From Bacteroidota bacterium (GTDB lineage: Bacteria; Bacteroidota; Bacteroidia; B-17B0; Aurantibacillaceae), in contig JANYGK010000001.1 in the NCBI GenBank assembly GCA_025362395.1, positions 1 through 59,954 on the forward strand: a DNA stretch of 59,954 nt, read 5' to 3'. Of this stretch, positions 1-8,340 are shown in pieces. The notes under the pieces are model-generated. The model was not told where the DNA came from. It ran no database searches and saw nothing but the letters and a program-made list of their open reading frames with translations. Positions within the stretch are counted from its first letter, which is position 1; every line of letters begins with the position of its first letter. A program made the position numbers and the translations under genes.

Positions 1-752
1 ATAGCGTTTTTAGTAGTACCCATGGCCCAAATGTGTATATGGTGCACTTTTGTGACACCCGGTACTTTTTGCATTCCCGCTTTTATGGCTTCTACATTAA
101 TAGCTTTGGGTACAGCATCCATCGAAAGCTTTAAACTTTCAGTAAGTAAGCCCCATGTACTGTATAGTACAATAGCCATAATGGCTATACTTATTAAAGG
201 ATCTATCCATTCAATACCCGTATACAAAATAATAATCCCGGCTATAACCACACCTACAGAAACGCCGGCATCGGTCATTAAATGCAAATAAGCGCCTTTT
301 ATATTGAGGTCTTTTTCTTTATCCTTAAAAAACAGTAAAGCCGACACCGCGTTAATAACGATACCAATGGCTGCAACAATGCTGATCACTTTTCCGGGTG
401 TGGGTTCAGGGTGCATAAACCGATGAATTGCTTCCCAGCCAATGCTGCCTACTGCAATTAATAAAATAACAGCGTTGGCCAGTGAAGCCAAAATCGTGCT
501 TTTATGAAAACCGTATGTGTAAATGGGCGTCGCTTTTCTCCTTGTCATATAAAAGGCAAATAATGACAGCCCTAACGTAGCTACATCACTTAAATTATGC
601 CCCGCATCAGATAAAAGTGCCAATGAGTTAGTATAAAAACCGGTCACAAATTCTATCACTGCAAATACCAGGTTTAAAATAATTCCTATAATAAATATCC
701 TGCTTACCTTAGTAAGGGTTAAGCTATGGTTATGAGGATGATTGTGCTTCAT
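1..752 (-). CDS. Cation diffusion facilitator (CzcD/ZitB-type) metal exporter, 3' end cut by window
   Basis: Antiporter of the CDF family, expected to export Zn2+ or related divalent cations across the inner membrane in exchange for protons. Translation from the ATG at 752 gives a His-rich start (MKHNHPHNHS) and then membrane helices. The second helix carries DAGHNLSD and a later one HLMTDAG, the paired Asp/His metal sites of the family. The start of the cytoplasmic ferredoxin-like domain (GVTKVHHIHIW) is visible before the sequence leaves the window. About 250 residues are seen of a usual ~300. The family is clear; the metal is not determined by sequence alone. Confidence 0.93.
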   Translation of the reverse strand, partial: MKHNHPHNHSLTLTKVSRIFIIGIILNLVFAVIEFVTGFYTNSLALLSDAGHNLSDVATLGLSLFAFYMTRRKATPIYTYGFHKSTILASLANAVILLIAVGSIGWEAIHRFMHPEPTPGKVISIVAAIGIVINAVSALLFFKDKEKDLNIKGAYLHLMTDAGVSVGVVIAGIIILYTGIEWIDPLISIAIMAIVLYSTWGLLTESLKLSMDAVPKAINVEAIKAGMQKVPGVTKVHHIHIWAMGTTKNA

Positions 753-914
753 TTACTTGTTTCAGTAGCCTGTTAATGCATTAAAGTTACTGTAAAATGG
801 AATTATTTCCTAACCGGTTTAATATTTCATAAAGGCTTTTCAAAAACAAATAATGAAAATTAATGGGACGGAATTATTATATTTAGAATGTATTCACAAA
901 TGTTGTTATAAAAA

Positions 915-1592
915 ATGAATGAAGAAGGCCCGCGCTTTACAAGAAAAGAATTCAGTCAAATAAAATACCTTCTATATTTTGCCATATTTATAATCCTGTT
1001 TCAGGTTTTTCAATACATAACTACAAAAAAGGCAACGCGAAAATACCGTACCTTATTTTTGGAAGTAAGTGAAATGGTTATTCTTACAAATTCTGTTTCT
1101 TTCGAAACTTCTTCTATTCACAGGGCAGTGCTTAATTTATCGTTTTCCACAGATAGCACCGACCTTGAAAAATTTAGACAAAATGTAATAGATTCAGAAA
1201 CTGAAATTGATGCAAATATTGCCACCATTGAAAAAAAGATAATTACCTATAATTTATACAGCCTTGAAAAAACCTTACTTTTTGTAAACCTTAAGCATGC
1301 AAGAGAAAAACATGAAAAAAATTATAAAGATTATTTAACCTTGCTTAATGACAGTACTAAAGCATTTTATTTTAAAAAGAAAATATTAAGGCCTGCTTTA
1401 GAATCTTTTCAAAGACATCAACTCTTGTTTATAAAAAGAATATTTGTCGATCAGAGAATCTTAATTGATGCTATTGCCGATGACGCGGATAAAACCGGAT
1501 TCAGATTGCTTATAACGGGTAATGTTTTATTGGGCCTGGCAGTTATCATCATTATTTATATTCTTTTATCCGAAAGAAAAAAATTAATATAA
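915..1592 (+). CDS. Stand-alone membrane-anchored helical sensor-like protein
   Basis: 225 residues: short cytoplasmic N-terminus, a membrane helix (about residues 18-36), about 150 mostly helical polar residues rich in Lys/Glu with coiled-coil character, and a second membrane helix (about 198-219) just before the C-terminus. This is the layout of the four-helix-bundle ligand-binding part of chemoreceptors and histidine kinases, but no HAMP, kinase or signalling domain follows; it stops after a few basic residues. No family recognised with certainty. The neighbour at 1687-1917 is a small HTH protein on the other strand, so a link is possible but unproven. Confidence 0.7.
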   Translation: MNEEGPRFTRKEFSQIKYLLYFAIFIILFQVFQYITTKKATRKYRTLFLEVSEMVILTNSVSFETSSIHRAVLNLSFSTDSTDLEKFRQNVIDSETEIDANIATIEKKIITYNLYSLEKTLLFVNLKHAREKHEKNYKDYLTLLNDSTKAFYFKKKILRPALESFQRHQLLFIKRIFVDQRILIDAIADDADKTGFRLLITGNVLLGLAVIIIIYILLSERKKLI

Positions 1593-1686
1593 AGGCGTTG
1601 ATTGGGTTAATTCAGCGTTATTAAGTTCAACGAAAAATCCCCTTAATAATGTATTATTAAGGATAATATTACCCGGAAAATAGCTG

Positions 1687-1917
1687 TTATATCTTTACTA
1701 ATCCTGATTTGAGGGCATATTTTACCAAGCCTACAATGCTCTTCGACTTCGTTTTTTTGTAAATGTTTTTACGGTGAAATTCTACGCCGCTGTCTGTAAT
1801 GCCCAACTGATGGGCGATCTCTTTATTGGTTTTTTCCCTGAATATTAATTTCAGTACGGTTAATTCCCTTTTCGTTAAAGGCAATTTAGGTTGTTTTGGG
1901 GTCTTTGAAGCAGGCAT
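1687..1917 (-). CDS. Small LuxR/GerE-type helix-turn-helix protein
   Basis: 76 residues consisting almost only of a GerE/LuxR DNA-binding domain: LTKRELTVLKLIF, then KTNKEIAHQLGITDSGVEFH and KNIYKKTKSKS, matching the helix-turn-helix of NarL/LuxR regulators, preceded by a short basic tail. There is no receiver or ligand domain, so it is either a stand-alone DNA-binding protein or is controlled by dimerisation with another factor. Targets unknown. Confidence 0.85.
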   Translation of the reverse strand: MPASKTPKQPKLPLTKRELTVLKLIFREKTNKEIAHQLGITDSGVEFHRKNIYKKTKSKSIVGLVKYALKSGLVKI

Positions 1918-2014
1918 GTTTATATGGGGTTGGTATTATAATTTCTTTATGACTAAAAAATAATGCCAAGGTTTAATCGGTTGATAAATTTAGTTCAGGT
2001 GGCATGAATTTTTA

Positions 2015-2446
2015 ATGGATTTACACATGCTTAAACACAAATTCCCCATAAGGTTAATTCTTTCCATAGTAGCCGGACTTTTAACAGCTTCGGTGTTTTC
2101 CATTATTACTCATGAAGTGTTACATTTGGCAGGGATTTTTCCTCCACTCCGTAAACCTATGTTTGATACGCGGCTGTTAATAATGTCGCTTATCTACCAT
2201 AGCCTGTTTGCCATAGCAGGCGCTTATGTTACTGCAATGATCGCACGGGAAAAGGCAAAAAAAGCGGTGTTTATACTTGGCAGCAAAGAAGCCATTATGT
2301 GGCTTTTAGGAACAATCCTTTTATGGAAACACAGCCCCGTTTGGTTTAATATAACTAAAGCCGTTATTGGAATCCCTTTAGCAATATTGGGCGGTAAAAT
2401 TTATGAATGGCATAAGCTTAAAAAAGCAGAAGCCGTTAATGCTTAA
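2015..2446 (+). CDS. Small integral membrane protein, function unknown
   Basis: 143 residues with about four hydrophobic helices (roughly residues 12-32, 52-75, 88-103, 108-125) and a basic C-terminus. A HEVLH pentad follows the first helix; it resembles an HExxH metal site but there is no other protease signature. A second ATG four codons in could be the true start. No family recognised. Confidence 0.65.
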   Translation: MDLHMLKHKFPIRLILSIVAGLLTASVFSIITHEVLHLAGIFPPLRKPMFDTRLLIMSLIYHSLFAIAGAYVTAMIAREKAKKAVFILGSKEAIMWLLGTILLWKHSPVWFNITKAVIGIPLAILGGKIYEWHKLKKAEAVNA

Positions 2447-2483
2447 CCAATCCTATTTTTACCGGCATTCAAAATTCATTAAA

Positions 2484-2565
2484 CGCTCCGTAGAGCGATG
2501 TATAACAGCGTGGCCGCCGGCCCCATAAGCATATTGAAGAACGTGTGCAGGAATAGATTTGAAAC
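2484..2565. repeat. Probable interspersed Bacteroidota repeat with small hairpin
   Basis: The gap between two convergent genes holds the palindrome CGCTC-CGTA-GAGCG (2484-2497) followed by GATGTATAACAGCG and a GC-rich stretch unlike the surrounding AT-rich gaps. It resembles dispersed non-coding repeats common in this phylum, but only one copy is present here, so the call is tentative. Confidence 0.3.
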
Positions 2566-2570
2566 GGGTG

Positions 2571-3236
2571 TTAAAGCAGATCTTCACTAATGTGATGCAA
2601 CACTTCATTACCTGCCTCAAACACCATTTCCTTAGTACTTACCGGGTGCCTGATAATAAGCTTTGCACCATGCAGTGCTATGGCATTAGGTTTATATACT
2701 TCTGTTGACCCGTAAAGTTCGTCGCCTAAAATCGGGCAACCGAGGCTTGCCAACTGTACTCTTATTTGATGAAATTTGCCGGTGTGCAATTGTATTTCCC
2801 ATTGTGTATATTTCCCATGAGGTTTTACGGAGTATTCTAATTTTACTTTTTCAGCATGGTCTGTTCCTTCAGATACAAGTACCCCTTTCTTTTTTTCTTT
2901 GCGGTGCCAATGTTCCAACACACCTGTTTTTGCCTGAGGCGCGTTTAAGGTTACGGCGCAATAATATTTCGATACCGTGCGTTGGGCAAATTGTTCGCTT
3001 AAGTTTTTAAGGCATTCTCTTTTTTTGATAAACAGCACTACGCCACTCACGGGCCTGTCCAAGCGATGCAAGTGCTGGGCATAAGGCAGCTTTTCACCGG
3101 TACTTTCCTTCAAATAAGTTTTTACCTGCTGTAATAAATTCGGGAAATTATTGCGGTCGGGCTCAACCATTAAACCTGCGGGCTTATTGCATACAAGCAG
3201 CGTATCGTCTTCGAATATAATGAGAGGTTGAGACAT
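2571..3236 (-). CDS. RluA/TruC-family RNA pseudouridine synthase
   Basis: Isomerises uridine to pseudouridine in rRNA or tRNA. 221 residues without an N-terminal S4 domain. The catalytic motif HRLDRPVSG (near residue 57) contains the essential Asp, and the downstream motif HQIRVQLASLGCPILGDELY is typical of the RluA group. Length fits the short TruC/RluA-like members. The exact target uridine cannot be read from the sequence. Confidence 0.93.
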   Translation of the reverse strand: MSQPLIIFEDDTLLVCNKPAGLMVEPDRNNFPNLLQQVKTYLKESTGEKLPYAQHLHRLDRPVSGVVLFIKKRECLKNLSEQFAQRTVSKYYCAVTLNAPQAKTGVLEHWHRKEKKKGVLVSEGTDHAEKVKLEYSVKPHGKYTQWEIQLHTGKFHQIRVQLASLGCPILGDELYGSTEVYKPNAIALHGAKLIIRHPVSTKEMVFEAGNEVLHHISEDLL

Positions 3237-3414
3237 TGGTTGCTTTAAAGATACCTGTTTTTTAGCATAGTTACCTTTGAAATAAATTTATCGGTAAGTT
3301 ATTTTAATAAATTTTTTACCCCGGCTAGCCGTAGGTGTATATGTAATAGTAATTTCATATTTTTGAATGGTGCAATTTTTTAAAAAATTTTAATAACACT
3401 TTTTAATTAACTTA

Positions 3415-3834
3415 ATGAACTCTGCAATGCCGGTTTTAAAAATTTTAAGTGTCGACGATGATAAAGATGATCAGTTTATGCTGAAAAAGATCTTTAAAAC
3501 CCTTGTGCCGTCCGCTGAAATAGTACAGGCTTACAATGGGGTTGAATGCATAGCTTACCTGGAAGCTAATGCCGACATGCTTCCGTTGTTAATTACAATG
3601 GATCTTAACATGCCGCTGGTAAACGGTATTGAAGCTACGGCAACACTAAAACAAGACGAGCGGTTCCGTCATATCCCTATTATTATATTTACCACGAGCG
3701 ATAGAGGAAATGATAAAGTGATGGCAATGAATAACGGTGCCGACGATTTTTTTACAAAGCCTGTAATTTATAATGAGCTGCAATTAACTATAAAAACAAT
3801 TGTAGATAAATGGCTTGGTAAGTTGCCGCGCTGA
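3415..3834 (+). CDS. Single-domain response regulator (CheY-like)
   Basis: 139 residues, one receiver domain: acidic pocket DDDKDD near residue 15, phospho-acceptor Asp in TMDLNMPLVNG, Thr/Ser in FTTSD and conserved Lys in FTKP. No output domain, so it acts by protein-protein contact, as in the Rcp1/CheY-like receivers paired with histidine kinases in this phylum. No kinase is adjacent; the nearest one in the window is at 40728. Confidence 0.92.
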   Translation: MNSAMPVLKILSVDDDKDDQFMLKKIFKTLVPSAEIVQAYNGVECIAYLEANADMLPLLITMDLNMPLVNGIEATATLKQDERFRHIPIIIFTTSDRGNDKVMAMNNGADDFFTKPVIYNELQLTIKTIVDKWLGKLPR

Positions 3835-4067
3835 TTGCAATAGCGTTTCGTATTTAGCAGTTCGTCCGCGGCCTGCAAGCTTGCGGGATTTGTTTTTTCC
3901 ATAAAAGAAAAAAAGTAAACTTCCTGCTTTAAATTAAAGCTCCGTTTATTATGATCAACAAGAAGGCAAAATCTGCTTATTTTAAAATGCTACAAAATAT
4001 AGCAACAGTCTGTCGTTATATGTAGTAATTTTATTAAGAGATATTTGTTAATTAAATTATTAATGCC

Positions 4068-4706
4068 ATGAATACTAAACACAACACCTTCGCAAGTGCT
4101 AAAGAGCCGCAACTGTCGTTATTTCCGGACCCTGTAAAAGAAACACCGGAATCGTTACCGGATACAGTACACCAGTACTTCTTTATTATTTCGCCGCCCG
4201 ATGCCGTTAAAAGTAAAGTTAAGTCACTGAAGCATAAATTAAACACGGCGGTTGGTTTAAGTGATCATAATTTGCATTCTGTTCCGCACATTTCATTAAT
4301 GTCATTTCATACTATGTGGCCTGTAAACGACCGTTTTATGCAAGTAGTGCAGCAATTGTTTTCAGAGATCCATTGTTTTGAAGTGAAATTGCACGGCTAC
4401 GAACATTTTGTACACGGTTCATCATCTGATACTATATATGTAAAGCTTTCCGACTCAGATAAGATCAAGCTGATGTATCAAGAGTTGCATAATTTGCTGG
4501 GCTTGAGAGTGCGTTCTTTCGTTCCGCATTTAGCTATTGCCCAAACCATACCCCGCGCTAATTTCGGGAAGAGTTTTTCCATCGTTAAAAAGCATTCTTT
4601 TGATGAAGAATTTGTATGCGAAACAGTAACGCTTTTAGAAAGAAAACTGCAACATGGTGTAGCCGGTAAATACAGGGTATTAAAAGAAATTAAATTGGCG
4701 GCTTAA
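4068..4706 (+). CDS. 2H phosphoesterase / LigT-like protein with N-terminal clamp-binding-type motif
   Basis: 212 residues of the 2'-5' RNA ligase/2H phosphoesterase superfamily. The first catalytic tetrad is present as PHISLMSF (HxS); the second reads PHLAIAQ, so the usual Thr/Ser is Ala and catalysis may be altered. The N-terminal tail (about residues 14-20) contains EPQLSLF, which matches the bacterial sliding-clamp binding pentapeptide QL(S/D)LF. Its stop codon directly abuts the stop of the convergent gene at 4707. Confidence 0.8.
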   Translation: MNTKHNTFASAKEPQLSLFPDPVKETPESLPDTVHQYFFIISPPDAVKSKVKSLKHKLNTAVGLSDHNLHSVPHISLMSFHTMWPVNDRFMQVVQQLFSEIHCFEVKLHGYEHFVHGSSSDTIYVKLSDSDKIKLMYQELHNLLGLRVRSFVPHLAIAQTIPRANFGKSFSIVKKHSFDEEFVCETVTLLERKLQHGVAGKYRVLKEIKLAA

Positions 4707-5195
4707 TTAATTAATACCCGACAACATATAAAGTCGCGCGTTTAATATGTGGAGCGAATGCTCATTTACTTTATCTGCATATTCTACAAACAGGTCTTCA
4801 ACCGACATGGATACCATGGGGTTAATGCGGCTTCTTTTTGCAAGCTCTGCGGGTGACATATTTTGAATAAGATCAATAATAAAAAGGTTATAGTTTTTCC
4901 AAAACAGTAATAATTTACGGCTGTTCATTTTTTCGTAATGTCCGCATTTAAGCCATGTATCCGGTTCATGAATTATTTCGGGAACAGTTTCGCATTGAGC
5001 TTTTACCATACGTTGATGCTGAAACACGGCAAGATCAACTAAATACCCTAAGGTTTCTTTTTGGTTCCATAAGTGTTTACCGGGTAGCGCAAGCTTTGTA
5101 TTATAGTCGTCTTCGCTGATCTTTAATAGATCAAACATCCGGTGTTCGCAAATGTATTGCAGGTCTTTAATTTTTTCTGTAGTAGTGGTGTTCAT
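4707..5195 (-). CDS. DinB/YfiT-fold protein with eroded metal site
   Basis: 162 residues of the DinB-like four-helix-bundle superfamily, recognised from the helix-2 segment KETLGYLVDLAVFQHQRM and the later EYADKVNEH. Family members usually bind a metal through three His: one in the helix-2 GHxxD-like segment and two in a HxxxH segment. Here the first is Tyr and the first of the second pair is Lys, leaving one ligand, so a metal-dependent transferase role is doubtful. Convergent with, and touching, the 2H phosphoesterase gene. Confidence 0.72.
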   Translation of the reverse strand: MNTTTTEKIKDLQYICEHRMFDLLKISEDDYNTKLALPGKHLWNQKETLGYLVDLAVFQHQRMVKAQCETVPEIIHEPDTWLKCGHYEKMNSRKLLLFWKNYNLFIIDLIQNMSPAELAKRSRINPMVSMSVEDLFVEYADKVNEHSLHILNARLYMLSGIN

Positions 5196-5333
5196 GGTAG
5201 TAGGACATTACAATAAGCCTTATGTATAGATCTAATTATAAATCAGTCACAAAAATATCATACCCCCTACACTTAGCGGCATCAAAAAATGCTGATTATT
5301 GTATTCCAGGATGCGGAAACGGTGTAAATCAAA

Positions 5334-5363
5334 AAAGAAAAACCGTCGGGCTTCTCTTTTTTT
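5334..5363. terminator. Hairpin with A- and T-tracts, probable terminator
   Basis: Imperfect stem AAAGAAAAACC / GGGCTTCTCTTT around GTCG, with A-runs on the left and T-runs on the right, so it could work in either direction; on the minus strand it would end transcription from 5635-6500. The rest of the ~440 bp gap 5196-5634 shows no convincing gene. Confidence 0.5.
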
Positions 5364-5634
5364 ATTATGAATTGCTTATTACAGGCTTCTAATAGTATTT
5401 ATCACTTACTTAAATAAGTGTACAATTATTTTAATTTTTTGCTGATGAATAAAGCATACTAGTATAATTATTTGAATTTTAAAAGCACGAGTGAGGCCGG
5501 CTTGGATTTGCTGTTCGTTTTTGAATTTTTGTAACTTTTTTCATCAAAAAAATTGAGAGAAATAAAAATCAAATTAAATACGATGGATATGTTCTACAGC
5601 ATTATATAACGGCATTTTTTTTAACGCCGTTCGT

Positions 5635-6108
5635 TTATTTGCTTTTTACATTAGACCCTAAGCGCTCCATTTCCAAAACTCTTAAGTCACCGATTAAATT
5701 CAGCCATTCGTTTGAGTTAAGCACTTTGTTATTTTCGGGTTGTAAACAAAATTTATAAATGGTTAAGATTTTCACAATGTCTTTGTAATCAATCGTTACA
5801 GGATCTTTACAGGCTTCTTTTTTTAGCTCTATGGCATTCAGCAACTGCTCTTTGCCGGCGGCGTCCGTTACATCAAAGTAAGTATAAACGCCTGTGTAAT
5901 CAATACCTTCCGGACTTATTCCAATTAAAGAAATAAGCCCTTTAAGAATGCATTTATATTCATAAACAGTTACAGTTTGTGATCTGCCTTGATGATTTTC
6001 AAAAAAAGTCATTAACTCTTTTACCTGTTTTTCTAATCTGTCCTGTATCATGTTTAATGAGGATATGCCTCGTCCTTTTTTTATGGTAAGCGCTGTAAAA
6101 GTAGACAA
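5635..6108 (-). CDS. Hypothetical protein
   Basis: 157 residues, soluble, mixed helical, no signal peptide or recognisable motif. The region from about residue 22 (MIQDRLEKQVKELMTFF) looks like an amphipathic helix. It follows the hypothetical gene at 6135-6500 after 26 bp in the same direction, so the two may form an operon. An internal ATG at residue 20 is an alternative start. Function not recognised. Confidence 0.6.
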   Translation of the reverse strand: MSTFTALTIKKGRGISSLNMIQDRLEKQVKELMTFFENHQGRSQTVTVYEYKCILKGLISLIGISPEGIDYTGVYTYFDVTDAAGKEQLLNAIELKKEACKDPVTIDYKDIVKILTIYKFCLQPENNKVLNSNEWLNLIGDLRVLEMERLGSNVKSK

Positions 6109-6134
6109 AATAACACAATAACCCGGGTCAAATT

Positions 6135-6500
6135 TCAGGAAAAAATGACATGATACACATCCGTATGGTTGCGCGCTATATCTTTTATTTCAAAGCCGTT
6201 ATCTTCCGGTATTATTTCTTTCAGATTAAAATGAGAGCATCTTTTACTCAGGCCTTCAAAAATTAAGGTAAATCCTTTGCCGTCGTTAAGTGTCCATTGT
6301 GGGGCAAATGAAATATTAAAGGCGGTAATTAATTTAGCCCGTTTACCGGTGTCGTGTTCAATTAAAAAAGTAGTGGGCCACACCCTAAAGGCAACATCAT
6401 CGCCTGCACAGGTGCAATGCACAATAGTTTGGCGTTCTTCCAATTCAAGAATTTTAATGTCTTGTTTAACTACCGGGTTTTCTATTGTTTCAATTATCAT
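6135..6500 (-). CDS. Hypothetical protein
   Basis: 121 residues with alternating beta-strand-like segments, no membrane helix, no known motif. First gene of a probable two-gene unit with 5635-6108. Function not recognised. Confidence 0.6.
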   Translation of the reverse strand: MIIETIENPVVKQDIKILELEERQTIVHCTCAGDDVAFRVWPTTFLIEHDTGKRAKLITAFNISFAPQWTLNDGKGFTLIFEGLSKRCSHFNLKEIIPEDNGFEIKDIARNHTDVYHVIFS

Positions 6501-6586
6501 TTAGGGTATTTTATATTCTACACATTCAGGCATCAAATTTTCATACCCTAAATAACTAATAAATTAATTACTTAAAACATAAAGTT

Positions 6587-6838
6587 ATGAAAGACAAAAA
6601 TGTAATCGGAGCGCTTTTACTGGGTTTAGCCGCAGGCGCAGCAATTGGCATATTAATGGCGCCTGACAAAGGAAGTGAAACTCGTAAAAAATTAATGGGT
6701 GCGGCTAAAGACCTTGGCGGTAAAGTAGATTTGGACGCCTGGAAAGAAAAGCTGGCAGGTTTTATGGGAAAGGATGAAAATACAGAAGACCATAAAGACT
6801 TTATGGAAAATGTACATTCTGCCTCTAATCCTGCTTAA
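6587..6838 (+). CDS. YtxH-domain small membrane protein
   Basis: 83 residues. N-terminal Gly/Ala-rich membrane helix (GALLLGLAAGAAIGILMAP) followed by DKGSETRKKLMGAAKDL, the hallmark of the YtxH/gas-vesicle-like family, then an acidic tail. Such proteins are commonly linked to general stress in Bacteroidota and Firmicutes; no direct biochemical role is known. Followed by a strong terminator. Confidence 0.9.
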   Translation: MKDKNVIGALLLGLAAGAAIGILMAPDKGSETRKKLMGAAKDLGGKVDLDAWKEKLAGFMGKDENTEDHKDFMENVHSASNPA

Positions 6839-6845
6839 AAACAGT

Positions 6846-6883
6846 AAAAAGCTTTAGTTGTCTGTGCAATTGAAGCTTTTTTT
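6846..6883 (+). terminator. Rho-independent terminator of the YtxH gene
   Basis: 15-bp stem AAAAAGCTTTAGTTG / CAATTGAAGCTTTTT with two G-U wobbles, loop TCTGTG, and a T-run. Directly follows the stop at 6838. Confidence 0.88.
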
Positions 6884-7036
6884 CCTCACAACGCGCAAAC
6901 ATGCGTATTATACGAGATAACGAGAAGATAGTTAATTATTAAGCGTATAATGGAATAGAAACTGTGCAATGAAGCATTGTCTCTTGTGTAGCAGTTATTT
7001 TTGATATTCGCTGTCATGAGAAGAACGAGGGAAATA

Positions 7037-7332
7037 TTATATTTCGATTATTGTAGAGTTTTTTTCGGCTTTGTAAACATATAAATTGACGTCATAAAGA
7101 TCTGGATATAATTTTTTAAGGTTTGCAAGAATGTCGGCGAAAGACTTCGGTGTCTTTTGACATTGTCGTTTTTGCGGATTTTGATTTTTTCAAAGAAGTT
7201 TTTGTCGCTGTTTTTAATTTCTGAAATAATATAAGAGCAGTTGTCGGAAATGTCATTTAAAAGAGTCATGAGCCATTTTTAAAAGGCTTTTAAGTGAGTC
7301 AGATATGTCTTTCAAAGGATTTCACGTTTCAT
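7037..7332 (-). pseudogene. Frameshifted remnant of a small unknown protein
   Basis: Protein-like segments follow one another in different minus-strand frames: a start MKREIL at 7332, then KDISDSLKSLLKMAHDSFK, then NDISDNCSYIISEIKNSDK, and after another shift KTPKSFADILANLKKLYPDL ending at a stop at 7037. At least two, probably three, frame changes separate them, so the gene is broken. The family was not recognised. It sits at the left edge of the cassette-like island. The rest of the gap 6890-7036 holds no clear gene, only short inverted repeats such as CAATG-AAG-CATTG near 6968. Confidence 0.5.
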
Positions 7333-7374
7333 GTTCGGAGTCAATATTTCGCAGTGTTTATGTCCGCGGCAATT

Positions 7375-7508
7375 AGCTATAACGGTTTCGGGCTTGGCGA
7401 AGGGCGATTTTCATCACAAATATTGATGTGGAGAACCAATGTTTGATTAACCACAAAACTGTCTGCGGATCACTGAACTGCCACTTTTGCCAAACCCGCG
7501 TTAGCGGT
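7375..7508 (-). repeat. attC-like inverted repeat 1, 3' of the slipin gene
   Basis: About 130 bp bounded by GCTATAACGG on the left and GTTAGCGG (7500-7507) on the right. Inner arms CGGGCTTGGC (7389-7398) and GCCAAACCCG (7489-7498) pair at 9 of 10 positions. The left spacer is GGTTT and the right spacer 1 nt, so the arms are asymmetric. The layout (outer core, spacer, inner arm, variable centre) resembles integron attC sites, but the core is CTAAC/GTTAG and not a full RYYYAAC/GTTRRRY. Nearly identical to the site at 8341. Confidence 0.6.
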
Positions 7509-7515
7509 ATGTGGC

Positions 7516-8283
7516 TTATACGTCAAGCTTCTTCTTATTTACCAATTCTGTAAAACTTTTTGCAGCGTTTGTGAAGTCTGACGGCATAAGAATTACTGTC
7601 GTTGTGTTATTGTCAATACCAATTTCAGACAGCATTTGCATACGTCTGAGTTCAAGTGCAATTGGACTGCCTTCCATTTCTTTAGCACCTTGTGTCAGTT
7701 TAATTGATGCTTCTAATTCTGCTTCTGCTTTTACAATTCTTGCTCTTTTTTCTCTAATTGCTTCGGCTTCTCTTGCCATAGCTCGTTGCATTGCTTCCGG
7801 AATTTCAACGTCTTTCATTTCTACCATTTCAATTTTAATACCCCAAGGTTCGGTTATTGTGTCAACAATTTTTTGAAGTGTTCCATTTATTTGTTCTCGT
7901 TCTCTCAACACTTCGTCAAGAGTATGTTGTCCAATAATGTTTCGTAAAGCTGTCACTGAAAATTGATAAACAGCTTTATTATAATCTGCAATTTTTATTA
8001 TTGCGTCCTCCGCATTTGTTATTTTAAACCATAACACTGCGTTCACTTTAATCGTTACGCTATCCTTCGTGATTGTCTCTTGTTGTTCAAGGTCAACCGT
8101 TTTTGTTCTGATGTCAACCCTTTGTTGTCTGTCAATGAGTGGGATAATCCAATAAAGTCCGGGTCCTTTTATAGATTGAAAACGTCCGAGTCTGAATACA
8201 ACTGCACGCTGATATTCTTGTGCAATACGAAGTCCTGATAAGAGTATTGCGATGATGATTCCTAAAATTGATAGTAGTGTCAT
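7516..8283 (-). CDS. Slipin / stomatin-like SPFH-domain membrane protein
   Basis: 255 residues: N-terminal membrane segment (LLSILGIIIAILLSGLRIA), then a full SPFH/PHB domain beginning QEYQRAVVFRLGRFQSIKGP, typical of bacterial slipins, and a C-terminal helical part rich in Ala/Glu (REAEAIREKRARIVKAEAE). These proteins form membrane-associated oligomers; no partner NfeD protease gene is adjacent, which is unusual for many prokaryotic slipins. It stands alone between two attC-like repeats, suggesting it moved as a single-gene cassette. Confidence 0.93.
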   Translation of the reverse strand: MTLLSILGIIIAILLSGLRIAQEYQRAVVFRLGRFQSIKGPGLYWIIPLIDRQQRVDIRTKTVDLEQQETITKDSVTIKVNAVLWFKITNAEDAIIKIADYNKAVYQFSVTALRNIIGQHTLDEVLREREQINGTLQKIVDTITEPWGIKIEMVEMKDVEIPEAMQRAMAREAEAIREKRARIVKAEAELEASIKLTQGAKEMEGSPIALELRRMQMLSEIGIDNNTTTVILMPSDFTNAAKSFTELVNKKKLDV

Positions 8284-8340
8284 TTTGTTTGTTTTTATGT
8301 TTAATTATTTATTATCGTTGTTGCGGTTCGTCCTGTCATT

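Noticed and set aside
2097-2130. HEVLH as a zinc protease active site in the 143-residue membrane protein
   Set aside because: No third ligand or family context; five residues alone are insufficient.
6895-6995. A fifth attC-like site left of the array
   Set aside because: Short inverted repeats are present (CAATG-AAG-CATTG, AACTG ... CAGTT) but there is no CTAAC ... GTTAG pair.
7048-7269. Intact 73-residue minus-strand protein
   Set aside because: Its middle is protein-like but the end (after NDNVK) leaves the coding frame; a better reading continues in another frame, so it was called a pseudogene.
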